Of a stretch of 5,769 nt of DNA, positions 1 to 4,705 are shown piece after piece. Under the pieces are notes generated by a model, which worked only from the letters and a program-made list of their open reading frames with translations, searched no databases and had not been told where the DNA came from. The stretch is from the NCBI GenBank assembly GCA_020201445.1, contig JAIVGU010000262.1:1-5769 (forward strand), in the 5' to 3' direction. Numbering within the stretch: position 1 is the first letter of the stretch; every line of letters begins with the position of its first letter. The position numbers and the translations under genes are program-made. The DNA is from Halobacteriales archaeon. GTDB lineage: Archaea > Thermoplasmatota > E2 > JACPAO01 > JAHFTW01.

Positions 1-466
1 GCTGGAGGGGGAGATCCAGCTCACCGCCGAGCAGCGCAAGAAGATGGGCGAGGCGAAGCACAAGCGCATCGTGGAGACCATCCTCCGGAACGCCTGGAAC
101 CCGCAGACCAAGTCGCCGCACCCCAAGGAGCGCATCGAGCGCGCCCTGGAGGAGGCGAAGTTCAAGGTCGACCCGCTGCGGCGCACCGAGGAGCAGATCG
201 AGCAGGCGATGAGGCTGCTGCGGCCCCTCATCCCCATCGCGTTCGAGCGGGTCAAGGTCGCCATCCGCATCCCCGCCGAGCACACCGGCCACGCCTACGG
301 CCCCGTGCGCGCGATGGGGGAGATCCAGCAGGAGGAGTGGCAGAAGGACGGCGCCCTCATCGTCGTCCTGGAGCTGCCCGCCGGGATGCAGACCGAGGTC
401 TACGACCGCCTCAACAAGCTGACGCACGGCCAGGTCACCACCAAGCTGGTGGGCAAGGCCGAGTAG
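1..466 (+). CDS. Ribosome maturation protein SBDS homologue, 5'-truncated by the window edge
   Basis: The reading frame is open from base 2 to the TAG at 464-466, giving the last 154 residues of a protein normally about 230-240 long, so the N-terminal FYSH domain lies outside the window. Visible residues 3-8 (GEIQLT), the run NPQTKSPHP at 33-41 and the helical stretch that follows are typical of the SBDS central domain. From about residue 75 (RPLIPIAFERV) to the end is the ferredoxin-like C-terminal domain, with the family-like patch HTGHAYG at 94-100. SBDS proteins act in late maturation of the large ribosomal subunit with an EF-2-like GTPase, and the archaeal homologue is also linked to the exosome by gene order. 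The first ATG inside the window (44) is internal to the protein and is not the start. Rrp4 begins 28 nt downstream, so the two are probably co-transcribed. The family call is firm; the function is inferred from the family. Confidence 0.95.
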   Translation, partial: LEGEIQLTAEQRKKMGEAKHKRIVETILRNAWNPQTKSPHPKERIERALEEAKFKVDPLRRTEEQIEQAMRLLRPLIPIAFERVKVAIRIPAEHTGHAYGPVRAMGEIQQEEWQKDGALIVVLELPAGMQTEVYDRLNKLTHGQVTTKLVGKAE

Positions 467-494
467 GCACCGACGATTCCAAGGAGACAACACA

Positions 495-1265
495 ATGAGC
501 AAGCAACAGAACGAACGGTCCCTCGTGCTGCCCGGCGACGTGGTGGGCGACAAGCGCTCCATCCCCGGCCCCGGCACCAAGAAGGTGGGCGACCGCCTGG
601 TGGCCGTCGCGGCCGGCATCCTGCAGGAGCAGGGCGAGAAGGTCGCCATCCTGCCCATGAACGGCTGCTACGAGCCCCGCCCCGGCGACCAGGTCGTCGG
701 CATCATCCAGGAGGCCAACACCGGCAACTGGATCGTCGACATCCGCGCCCCCTGGCTCGCCCCGCTGCACGTCAGCGAGGCGCCCTGGCGCGTCGACTTC
801 GGCGAAACCACGAACTACCTCAAGGTGGGCGACGCCATCCTGTGCAAGGTCCTCTTCGTCGACGAGCAGAAGAAGGTGCAGGTCACCCTCAAGGACCGCA
901 ACCTCTCCAAGCTCGAGGGCGGCGAGATCTACGAGGTCCCGCCCACGAAGGTGGCCCGCGTCATCGGCAAGAACGGCTCGATGCTGAACCTGCTGAAGGA
1001 GTACGTCGAGTGCTGGCTCTTCGTGGGCCAGAACGGCCGCATCTGGCTCAACGGGACTCCCAAGGAGGTCCTGCTGGCCCGCGAGGTCATCCAGGCCATC
1101 TGCGACCAGGCCCACCTCGACGGCCTGACCGAGAAGATCAAGGCGATGCTGGAGCAGCACCGCCCCGGCGGCATCGACGCCGGCATCACCATCGAGCGCA
1201 CCAAGCCGGAGCGCAACGCTGAATCCGCTTCCGAGTCGGCGGCATCCGACGCCAAGGAGGAGTAA
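495..1265 (+). CDS. rrp4: Exosome complex RNA-binding cap protein Rrp4
   Basis: This 256-residue protein is of normal length for archaeal Rrp4. Residues 9-60 form the N-terminal domain (SLVLPGDVVGD, then the P-G-P-G-T turn at 24-28), which anchors the cap to Rrp41. Residues of about 62-135 are an S1 RNA-binding domain (RPGDQVVGII through VQVTLKD). Residues of about 145-205 are a KH domain with the GxxG loop G158-K-N-G161 inside RVIGKNGSM. After residue 226 there is a short Ala/Ser/Glu-rich tail (NAESASESAASDAKEE). Rrp4 forms a trimeric cap on the Rrp41/Rrp42 ring and guides RNA 3' ends into the channel. The ATG at 495 is supported by AAGGAG at 481-486, eight bases upstream, and by the conserved N-terminus beginning at once. 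The TAA at 1263-1265 is three bases before rrp41, so translation is probably coupled. No residue looks damaged. Confidence 0.96.
   Translation: MSKQQNERSLVLPGDVVGDKRSIPGPGTKKVGDRLVAVAAGILQEQGEKVAILPMNGCYEPRPGDQVVGIIQEANTGNWIVDIRAPWLAPLHVSEAPWRVDFGETTNYLKVGDAILCKVLFVDEQKKVQVTLKDRNLSKLEGGEIYEVPPTKVARVIGKNGSMLNLLKEYVECWLFVGQNGRIWLNGTPKEVLLAREVIQAICDQAHLDGLTEKIKAMLEQHRPGGIDAGITIERTKPERNAESASESAASDAKEE
1254..1260 (+). promoter_or_regulatory. Shine-Dalgarno site of rrp41, embedded in the end of rrp4
   Basis: AAGGAGG at 1254-1260 lies 8 bases before the rrp41 ATG (1269) and is complementary to the CCUCC end of archaeal 16S rRNA. The same bases encode the closing Lys-Glu-Glu of Rrp4, so the rrp4 C-terminus and the rrp41 initiation signal share sequence. 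This fixes the rrp41 start and suggests coupled translation. Confidence 0.75.
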
Positions 1266-1268
1266 ATC

Positions 1269-2018
1269 ATGGGCGTCCCCGACCCCACCAAGGAACTCGT
1301 CAACAAGAAAGGCATCCGCCTGGACGGCCGCAAGGCCGACCAGATCCGCCCCATCAGCATCGAGGCCGGTGTCCTGCACCGCGCCGACGGCAGCGCCTAC
1401 CTCGAGTGGGGCGGCAACAAGGTCATCTGCGCCGTCTACGGGCCGCGCGAGCTGAACCCGAAGCGCTTCCAGGAGTCGGACAAGGCCGTCGTGCAGGTGC
1501 GCTACGGCATGTCCGCGTTCTCGACCTCCGACCGCAAGCGCCCCGGCCCCGACCGCCGCAGCCAGGAGATCAGCAAGGTCATCGCGGACGCGTTCGAGAA
1601 CGTCGTCCTGACCGAGCGCTTCCCGCGCGGCGCCATCGACGTGCAGGTGCAGGTGCTGGAGGCCGCCGCGGGCACCCGCTGCGCCGCCCTCACCTGCGCC
1701 GCCGTGGCGCTGGCCGACGCCGGCATCCCGATGAAGGGCCTCGTGTCCGCCGTCGCCGCCGGCAAGTGCAACGACCACGTCATCCTCGACCTCATGCAGG
1801 AGGAGGACAACTTCGGCAACGCCGACCTGCCCGTGGGCGTCAACCACACCACCGGCGAGATCGTGCTGCTGCAGATGGACGGCCACCTGAGCCCCGCCGA
1901 GTTCGAGAAGGCGCTCGACATGGCGGTGGAGGGCAACAAGCAGGTCGTGAAGGTGCAGCGCGAGGCGCTGCTGCGCCGCTTCAACGCCACCCTCGACGTC
2001 CTGGAGAGTGCCGCCTGA
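1269..2018 (+). CDS. rrp41: Exosome catalytic subunit Rrp41 (RNase PH family)
   Basis: This 249-residue protein is full length for archaeal Rrp41, the catalytic subunit of the phosphorolytic 3'-5' exoribonuclease ring. It opens with IRLDGRKADQIRPI (16-29), the family's N-terminal signature. RPGPDRRS at 91-98 supplies the RNA/phosphate-binding arginines R96 and R97. GTR at 135-137 is the phosphate loop. EEDNFGNAD at 178-186 gives the acidic pair D180 and D186. These four sites sit at a constant offset of two from the residues I remember as R98, R99, D182 and D188 of the Sulfolobus enzyme, so the active site looks complete. One position is odd: the usual A-D-A/G-G-T-R reads A-A-A-G-T-R, with alanine at 133. 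The start at 1269 is set by the AAGGAGG site, and the stop TGA (2016-2018) overlaps another ATG at 2018. It partners with Rrp42, encoded next. Confidence 0.97.
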   Translation: MGVPDPTKELVNKKGIRLDGRKADQIRPISIEAGVLHRADGSAYLEWGGNKVICAVYGPRELNPKRFQESDKAVVQVRYGMSAFSTSDRKRPGPDRRSQEISKVIADAFENVVLTERFPRGAIDVQVQVLEAAAGTRCAALTCAAVALADAGIPMKGLVSAVAAGKCNDHVILDLMQEEDNFGNADLPVGVNHTTGEIVLLQMDGHLSPAEFEKALDMAVEGNKQVVKVQREALLRRFNATLDVLESAA

Positions 2019-2092
2019 TGGAGGCCGGCAACGCCTGCGTTGGCGGCCAGGACCGCAGGGCCGGGCCTTCGGGCGCACGGAGGTGCGCCTGA
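2018..2092 (+). other. 24-codon open frame linking rrp41 and rrp42 (coding status doubtful)
   Basis: An ATG at 2018 overlaps the rrp41 stop (TGATG), runs 24 codons, and ends at a TGA (2090-2092) that overlaps the rrp42 ATG in the same TGATG form. The predicted peptide begins MEAGNACVGG and is rich in Gly, Ala and Arg, with two cysteines. I recognise no family. It may be a by-product of the 13-bp repeat that carries both TGATG sites, or a short coupling cistron that carries ribosomes from rrp41 to rrp42. GGAG at 2003-2006 could serve as its ribosome binding site, 11 bases upstream. I would not call it a gene without translation evidence. Confidence 0.2.
2079..2085 (+). promoter_or_regulatory. 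Shine-Dalgarno site deciding the rrp42 start
   Basis: GGAGGTG at 2079-2085 is a seven-base match to the anti-Shine-Dalgarno end of 16S rRNA and sits 6 bases before the ATG at 2092. It favours this start over the upstream in-frame GTG at 2008, which would add 28 non-conserved residues. Confidence 0.8.
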
Positions 2093-2925
2093 TGGAGGAC
2101 AACCCGCTGTCCCTCATCAAGAAGGACTTCATCCGCACCCTCATCAAGGAGGGCAAGCGCGAGGACGGCCGCGGCTTCGACGCGCTGCGCCCCCTCGACA
2201 TCCAGGTCAACTACATCAGCCGCGCCCAGGGCAGCGCCCGCGTCAAGCTGGGCAACACCCAGGTCGTCGCCGGCGTCAAGGTGCAGGTCGAGAAGCCGTA
2301 CGACGACACCCCGAACCGTGGCAACTTCATGACCTCGGCCGAGCTGAACCCGATGGCGAGCCCCCACTTCGAGCCGGGGCCGCCCCGCATCGAGGCCATC
2401 GAGCTCGCCCGCGTCACCGACCGCGCCCTGCGCGAGTCCGGCGTCATCGACTTCGAGGCCCTGAGCATCGTCCCCGCCGAGAAGGCGTGGGCGGTCTTCG
2501 TCGACCTGGAGATCCTCGACTACGACGGCAACCTGTTCGACGCGTGCAGCATCGCCGGCCTCGCCGCCGTCCTGTCGGCCAAGCTGCCGGAGGTCTGCCC
2601 CAAGACCAAGTACGTCGCCTACGCGGACGGCAAGGACCGCCCGCTGCCGGTGAAGGCCGACAACGCCGCCTTCAGCACCACGTTCGTCAAGATCGACGGC
2701 CAGACGCTGGTGGACCCCCACCTGCACGAGGAGCTCATCGCCGAGACCCGCCTCACCTTCGGCCTCGACCCCGGCGGCAACGTCCGCAGCGCCCAGAAGG
2801 GCGGCTACGGCTCGTGGACCGTCGACGAGGTCAAGGAGCTGCGCCGCAAGGCCCACAAGCTCGGCGGCGAGACCTTCGCGAAGATCCAGAAGGCGGTCAA
2901 GTCGGGCCGCTACACGGACAAGTAA
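2092..2925 (+). CDS. rrp42: Exosome non-catalytic ring subunit Rrp42 (RNase PH family)
   Basis: This 277-residue protein is of normal size for archaeal Rrp42, which alternates with Rrp41 in the hexameric ring. It contributes to RNA binding and to shaping the active site but lacks catalytic residues of its own. The family signatures are visible in order: GKREDGRGFDALRPL at 21-35, GSARVKLGNTQVVAGVK at 47-63, ELNPMASPHFEPGPP at 84-98, RALRESGVID at 111-120, the core LEILDYDGNLFDACSIAGLAA at 139-159, and the late strand LVDPHLHEE at 206-214. No phosphate-loop GTR is present at the equivalent place, as expected for Rrp42. The start is fixed by GGAGGTG six bases upstream. The gene ends with TAA at 2923-2925, followed at once by a pyrimidine tract, so it is probably the last gene of the SBDS-rrp4-rrp41-rrp42 transcript here. 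Confidence 0.96.
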   Translation: MEDNPLSLIKKDFIRTLIKEGKREDGRGFDALRPLDIQVNYISRAQGSARVKLGNTQVVAGVKVQVEKPYDDTPNRGNFMTSAELNPMASPHFEPGPPRIEAIELARVTDRALRESGVIDFEALSIVPAEKAWAVFVDLEILDYDGNLFDACSIAGLAAVLSAKLPEVCPKTKYVAYADGKDRPLPVKADNAAFSTTFVKIDGQTLVDPHLHEELIAETRLTFGLDPGGNVRSAQKGGYGSWTVDEVKELRRKAHKLGGETFAKIQKAVKSGRYTDK

Positions 2926-2930
2926 GCTCG

Positions 2931-2957
2931 TTTCTCTTCCCTTTTTCCTTTCTCCCC
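2931..2957 (+). terminator. Pyrimidine-rich tract, probable terminator of the exosome transcript
   Basis: Twenty-seven uninterrupted pyrimidines, including TTTTT at 2942-2946 and several TT/TTT runs, begin five bases after the rrp42 stop. Archaeal RNA polymerase terminates at T-rich tracts in the non-template strand, often without a hairpin. In this GC-rich setting the tract stands out. The gene beyond is convergent, which fits transcription ending here. Confidence 0.6.
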
Positions 2958-2960
2958 ACG

Positions 2961-3043
2961 AAACCGCGGATTTCGCGGATGATGCGCAGGCTTGTGCACA
3001 AGCACCCACATTGAATCCGCGTCATCCGCGAAATCCGCGGTTT
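2961..3043. repeat. Long inverted repeat (22 bp perfect, 26 bp with one mismatch) between convergent genes
   Basis: The left arm, 2961-2982, and right arm, 3022-3043, are exact reverse complements (AAACCGCGGATTTCGCGGAT followed by GA on the left). Pairing continues to 2986/3018 with one T-G position. The loop of about 31 bases contains a separate 14-bp palindrome. The right arm, together with bases just before it, is built from three 9-base units, AATCCGCGT, CATCCGCGA and AATCCGCGG, at 3014-3040. The element lies 6 bp beyond the end of the minus-strand dehydrogenase gene and 35 bp beyond rrp42. It could end or protect either transcript, or be an interspersed palindromic repeat. Confidence 0.85.
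2990..3003. repeat. 14-bp perfect palindrome in the loop of the large inverted repeat
   Basis: GCTTGTGCACAAGC is its own reverse complement. Placed in the loop of the 2961-3043 hairpin, it could form a second stem or be a site for a dimeric DNA-binding protein. No function can be assigned from the sequence alone. Confidence 0.6.
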
Positions 3044-3049
3044 AGGCGG

Positions 3050-3913
3050 TCAGGCAGCAGGAATCAGCCGCTCGGCCTCGGTCGCGATGCCGGTCATGCG
3101 CTCGCTCTCCTCCCACAGCCGCTTGCGGGCGGCGGGGTCGGAGCCCTGCCCCGGCGTCTTCAGGAGCTTGCGGTCGGCCCACAGGCCGCCGGTGACGTGG
3201 GCGGTCTCGGGGGAGGTGGCGAGCCACAGCGGCGTGTCGGCGCCCTTCTCCGGGGTGCCGCCCAGCAGGTTCGTGATGACGCGGAACGGGCCGCCGGTCT
3301 GCTCCAGCAGGTGGGTGCGGGCGACGAGGCCGGGGTGCGCGGCATTGACCACGATGCCGGTGCCGCTCAGGCGCTCGGCCAGCTCCTGCGTGAACAGCAC
3401 CTGCGCCAGCTTGCTCGCCGGCACGGCCTTGAGGTAGGAGTAGGAACGCTTCTCGAGGTTGAGGTCGTCGAGGTCGATGCGGGCCTTGCCGGTGCGCGAG
3501 GCGACGCTCACGATGCGGGCCGGCGCGGACTTGCGCAGCAGCGGCAGCAGCTCGTGGGTGAGGAGGAATGGGCCGAGGTAGTTGGTGGCCAAGGTCGCCT
3601 CGACGCCGTCGGTGGTGACCTCGCGCTTGGGCAGGAACACCCCGGCGCAGTGGACCAGGAGGTCGAGGCGGCTGGGGCGCTTGCGCACCTCGGCGGCGGC
3701 CCTGCGGACGGAGGCCTGGTCGGACAGGTCGCACACCACGAGGTCGACGACCGCCTCGGGGGCCGCCGCGACGATGGCCTGCCGCGCCGTGGCGCCGCGC
3801 TCGGGGCTGCGCACCAGAAGGGTGAGGTGGTGCCCCGCGCGGGCGAGGCCGGTGGCGATGGCGTGGCCGATGCCGGAGGTGCCGCCGGTGACGAGCGCTT
3901 GCTTGGGGTCCAT
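3050..3913 (-). CDS. Short-chain dehydrogenase/reductase (retinol-dehydrogenase-like), lacking the YxxxK tyrosine
   Basis: This 287-residue Rossmann-fold protein resembles the NAD(P)-dependent retinol dehydrogenase/WWOX-like branch of SDR enzymes. Residues 9-16 (TGGTSGIG) are the dinucleotide-binding TGxxxGIG motif, CDLSD at 61-65 is the adenine-ring site, HCAG at 88-91 replaces NNAG, N111 lies in TNYLGPFLLT, and S139 closes IVSVAS. HPGLV at 193-197 follows the active site as usual. In the catalytic motif the stretch KAVPASKLAQVLFTQELAERL keeps Lys168, but the residue four before it is Val164 (codon at 3422-3424), not tyrosine. The protein may therefore be a weak, altered or non-catalytic SDR; the substrate is unknown. 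ATG 3913 was chosen because the fold begins seven residues later, no Shine-Dalgarno site is seen, and a TATA sequence lies 24-27 bases upstream. It is convergent to rrp42. Confidence 0.9.
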   Translation of the reverse strand: MDPKQALVTGGTSGIGHAIATGLARAGHHLTLLVRSPERGATARQAIVAAAPEAVVDLVVCDLSDQASVRRAAAEVRKRPSRLDLLVHCAGVFLPKREVTTDGVEATLATNYLGPFLLTHELLPLLRKSAPARIVSVASRTGKARIDLDDLNLEKRSYSYLKAVPASKLAQVLFTQELAERLSGTGIVVNAAHPGLVARTHLLEQTGGPFRVITNLLGGTPEKGADTPLWLATSPETAHVTGGLWADRKLLKTPGQGSDPAARKRLWEESERMTGIATEAERLIPAA

Positions 3914-3936
3914 GCCGCTGGAGGGGACCCCTGGGC

Positions 3937-3940
3937 TATA
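3937..3940 (-). promoter_or_regulatory. Possible TATA box of a leaderless dehydrogenase promoter
   Basis: On the minus strand the sequence reads GCGCTATAGCCC, with TATA at -27 to -24 relative to the dehydrogenase ATG (3913). That is the spacing expected when transcription starts at the ATG itself, and the absence of a Shine-Dalgarno site agrees. The match is only four to five bases long, so chance is possible. Confidence 0.35.
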
Positions 3941-3967
3941 GCGCAACCGGGACGGGCAGGCATTGCG

Positions 3968-4021
3968 GAACCGCGAAGCCCACAAAAACCACGAACGCCT
4001 CCTCCCTGCTTCGCGGGGTTC
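3968..4021. repeat. Inverted repeat directly downstream of the DUF393 gene
   Basis: CCGCGAAGC at 3971-3979 pairs exactly with GCTTCGCGG at 4008-4016. After a two-base bulge, GAA (3968-3970) pairs with TTC (4019-4021). The right arm ends four bases before the stop codon of the minus-strand DUF393 gene. Read on the minus strand, the loop holds a T5 run (complement of 3984-3988), which could end that transcript. The AACCGCG edge resembles the arms of the 2961-3043 element, so the two may be related intergenic repeats. Confidence 0.55.
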
Positions 4022-4025
4022 GCGG

Positions 4026-4367
4026 TCAAGCGAAGCGGTGTCGCCGCTTGGCCACGAAGCGGTAGCCGGCGTCCCGCAGGGGCTTGGGCACGAGCCAGAG
4101 CGCCGCCTGCGCCCGTCGCCAGCCGCGCAGCCGTTTGGCCACCTGCACGACGGAGGAGGAGCGCACGTAGGCCCGCCCGCCCACGACGGCGACCATCGTG
4201 TCCCTCGCCGCCTCGCGCAGGCCGGCCGCGTCCAGCAGGGCTGCGCCCTCCGGGTCCTGCTGGGCGACGAAGCGCAGCAGCCCCGGCCGCCCCCGGCCCA
4301 TCCCGTAGGCGGCGGCGCGCTTGCACAGGCCGCACTCGCCGTCGATGACGATGGTGGCGGGCTGCAC
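4026..4367 (-). CDS. DCC-type thiol-disulfide oxidoreductase-like protein (DUF393)
   Basis: From the GTG at 4367 the product is 113 residues. The family mark is the N-terminal D-x-x-C-x-x-C: D9, C12 and C15 in IDGECGLCK. The C-terminus has the family-like pattern KPLRDAGYRFVAKRRHRF (95-112), and FVAQQDPEGAAL at 33-44 also fits. DUF393 proteins are predicted to have a thioredoxin-like fold and redox-active cysteines; partners are not known. An earlier in-frame GTG at 4433 would add 22 residues, but that stretch has clearly lower G/C at third positions (16 of 22 codons) and places the DxxC unusually far inside, so I prefer 4367. No Shine-Dalgarno site is evident for either start; a weak TTTT patch lies about 25 bases before 4367. 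An inverted repeat follows the TGA stop, and the dehydrogenase gene follows 112 nt later on the same strand. Confidence 0.82.
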   Translation of the reverse strand: MQPATIVIDGECGLCKRAAAYGMGRGRPGLLRFVAQQDPEGAALLDAAGLREAARDTMVAVVGGRAYVRSSSVVQVAKRLRGWRRAQAALWLVPKPLRDAGYRFVAKRRHRFA

Positions 4368-4571
4368 GGCACAGGCACGCCACTGGAGGAAAAGAGCCTG
4401 CTTTGGCGTCGGGAGCAAATCCGCCGAGACCACCGAACGGGTTCCGTCTTTGGCGTCCTCGGAGATGGACCTGCCAGGGCGGGACCGCCCCCCGCTTGTC
4501 CGAAGGCATTAAATCAATCGACCCGTCCCGCACACCATCCCGGGCAGGGTTTCCCTGGCCCGTCCCTGAGG
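4368..4571. other. Divergent intergenic region with a compositional break
   Basis: This stretch separates the minus-strand DUF393 gene from the plus-strand eL43 remnant. It has lower GC than the genes and no credible coding frame of its own. It holds a small GC hairpin (GGGCG at 4477-4481 with CGCCC at 4486-4490), the AT-rich patch at 4508-4518, and a short CAGGG-TTT-CCCTG hairpin at 4545-4557. In the eL43 reading frame only 14 of 23 codons at 4503-4571 end in G or C, against 40 of 42 from 4572 onward, so coding-type composition begins abruptly near 4570. Confidence 0.6.
4508..4514 (+). promoter_or_regulatory. Possible TATA box for the eL43 remnant/rpo12/pcc1 transcript
   Basis: ATTAAAT at 4508-4514, inside GCATTAAATCAATCG, is the most AT-rich patch between the divergent genes and resembles an archaeal TATA element. 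It would place a transcription start near 4535-4540, ahead of the rpo12 gene. After separation from the exosome genes, rpo12 and pcc1 would need such a promoter. No BRE or start site can be confirmed by eye. Confidence 0.35.
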
Positions 4572-4700
4572 CAGTCCTGCAGCCACCAGTTCGCGGGCGG
4601 CGCCTACGCCCCCGCCACCGGCGCCGGCCAGGGTGCCGACAAGGCGCTGCGCGCGGTCCAGGACAAGCTGGCCGCCCCCGCCCCCGAAGCCCAGGAGTGA
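4572..4700 (+). pseudogene. rpl37ae: 3' remnant of ribosomal protein eL43 (L37Ae) gene, 5' part missing
   Basis: The 42 codons before the TGA (4698-4700) read QSCSHQFAGGAYAPATGAG and continue with DKALRAV to an Ala/Pro-rich tail. C-x-H-x-FAGGAY-x-P is the distinctive C-terminal end of eL43, a zinc-ribbon protein of the large ribosomal subunit. A full archaeal eL43 has two CxxC pairs and roughly 50 more residues upstream. Here only the final cysteine (4578-4580) remains; the residue three before it is Arg, and no eL43-like sequence or start codon precedes it in any plus frame. Composition changes sharply at the same place. The fragment is not decayed (40 of 42 codons end in G/C), so the loss is recent, or the join is an assembly error, or its 3' end is kept because it carries the rpo12 ribosome binding site AGGAG (4693-4697). 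An intact copy elsewhere would be expected. Confidence 0.8.
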
Positions 4701-4705
4701 GCGGC

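Larger units (their letters stand above)
2012..2098. repeat. 13-bp direct repeat flanking a structured 61-bp spacer between rrp41 and rrp42
   Basis: CGCCTGATGGAGG occurs at 2012-2024 (end of rrp41) and again at 2086-2098 (start of rrp42), exactly 74 bp apart. Both copies contain TGATG, an overlapping stop and start. Between them is a stem of 2023-2033 with 2038-2048 (GGCCGGCAACG against CGTTGGCGGCC, one G-G mismatch) and a small GCC-TTCG-GGC hairpin at 2065-2074, then the rrp42 Shine-Dalgarno site. Removing one 74-bp unit would make rrp41 and rrp42 overlap directly as TGATG. I infer that the unit was inserted or duplicated, with the 13-mer as its boundary. Confidence 0.7.

Noticed and set aside
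2008..2091. Upstream GTG start for Rrp42 at 2008
   Set aside because: It would add 28 Arg/Gly-rich residues with no family resemblance; the ATG at 2092 has a strong GGAGGTG site and begins the conserved part.
435..2210. A 591-codon open frame on the minus strand opposite rrp4 and rrp41, and several other long antisense frames
   Set aside because: They lie opposite clearly conserved genes in GC-rich DNA, where stop codons are rare on the other strand. Their translations are low-complexity (Ala, Gly, Val, Leu, Asp, Arg) with no recognisable domain.
3014..3040. CRISPR-like tandem repeats
   Set aside because: Units are 9 bases with no spacers and belong to the inverted repeat.
2961..3049. Integron attC site after the dehydrogenase gene (and similarly after DUF393)
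   Set aside because: Position just after a stop codon is suggestive, but the ends do not fit RYYYAAC/GTTRRRY, the arms are too perfect (no extrahelical bases), and no integrase is in the window.
3410..3440. FabI-type Y-x6-K active site rescuing the dehydrogenase
   Set aside because: The nearest tyrosines (158 and 160) are 10 and 8 residues before Lys168, not 7, and the surrounding sequence is not FabI-like.
3914..4378. Extension of the dehydrogenase frame upstream to 4378
   Set aside because: The added stretch is antisense-type low complexity overlapping DUF393 on the same strand; the Rossmann motif begins right after ATG 3913.
4368..4433. Upstream GTG start at 4433 for the DUF393 protein
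   Set aside because: The 22 added codons have poorer third-position G/C than the gene body and put the DxxCxxC motif unusually deep; it remains possible.
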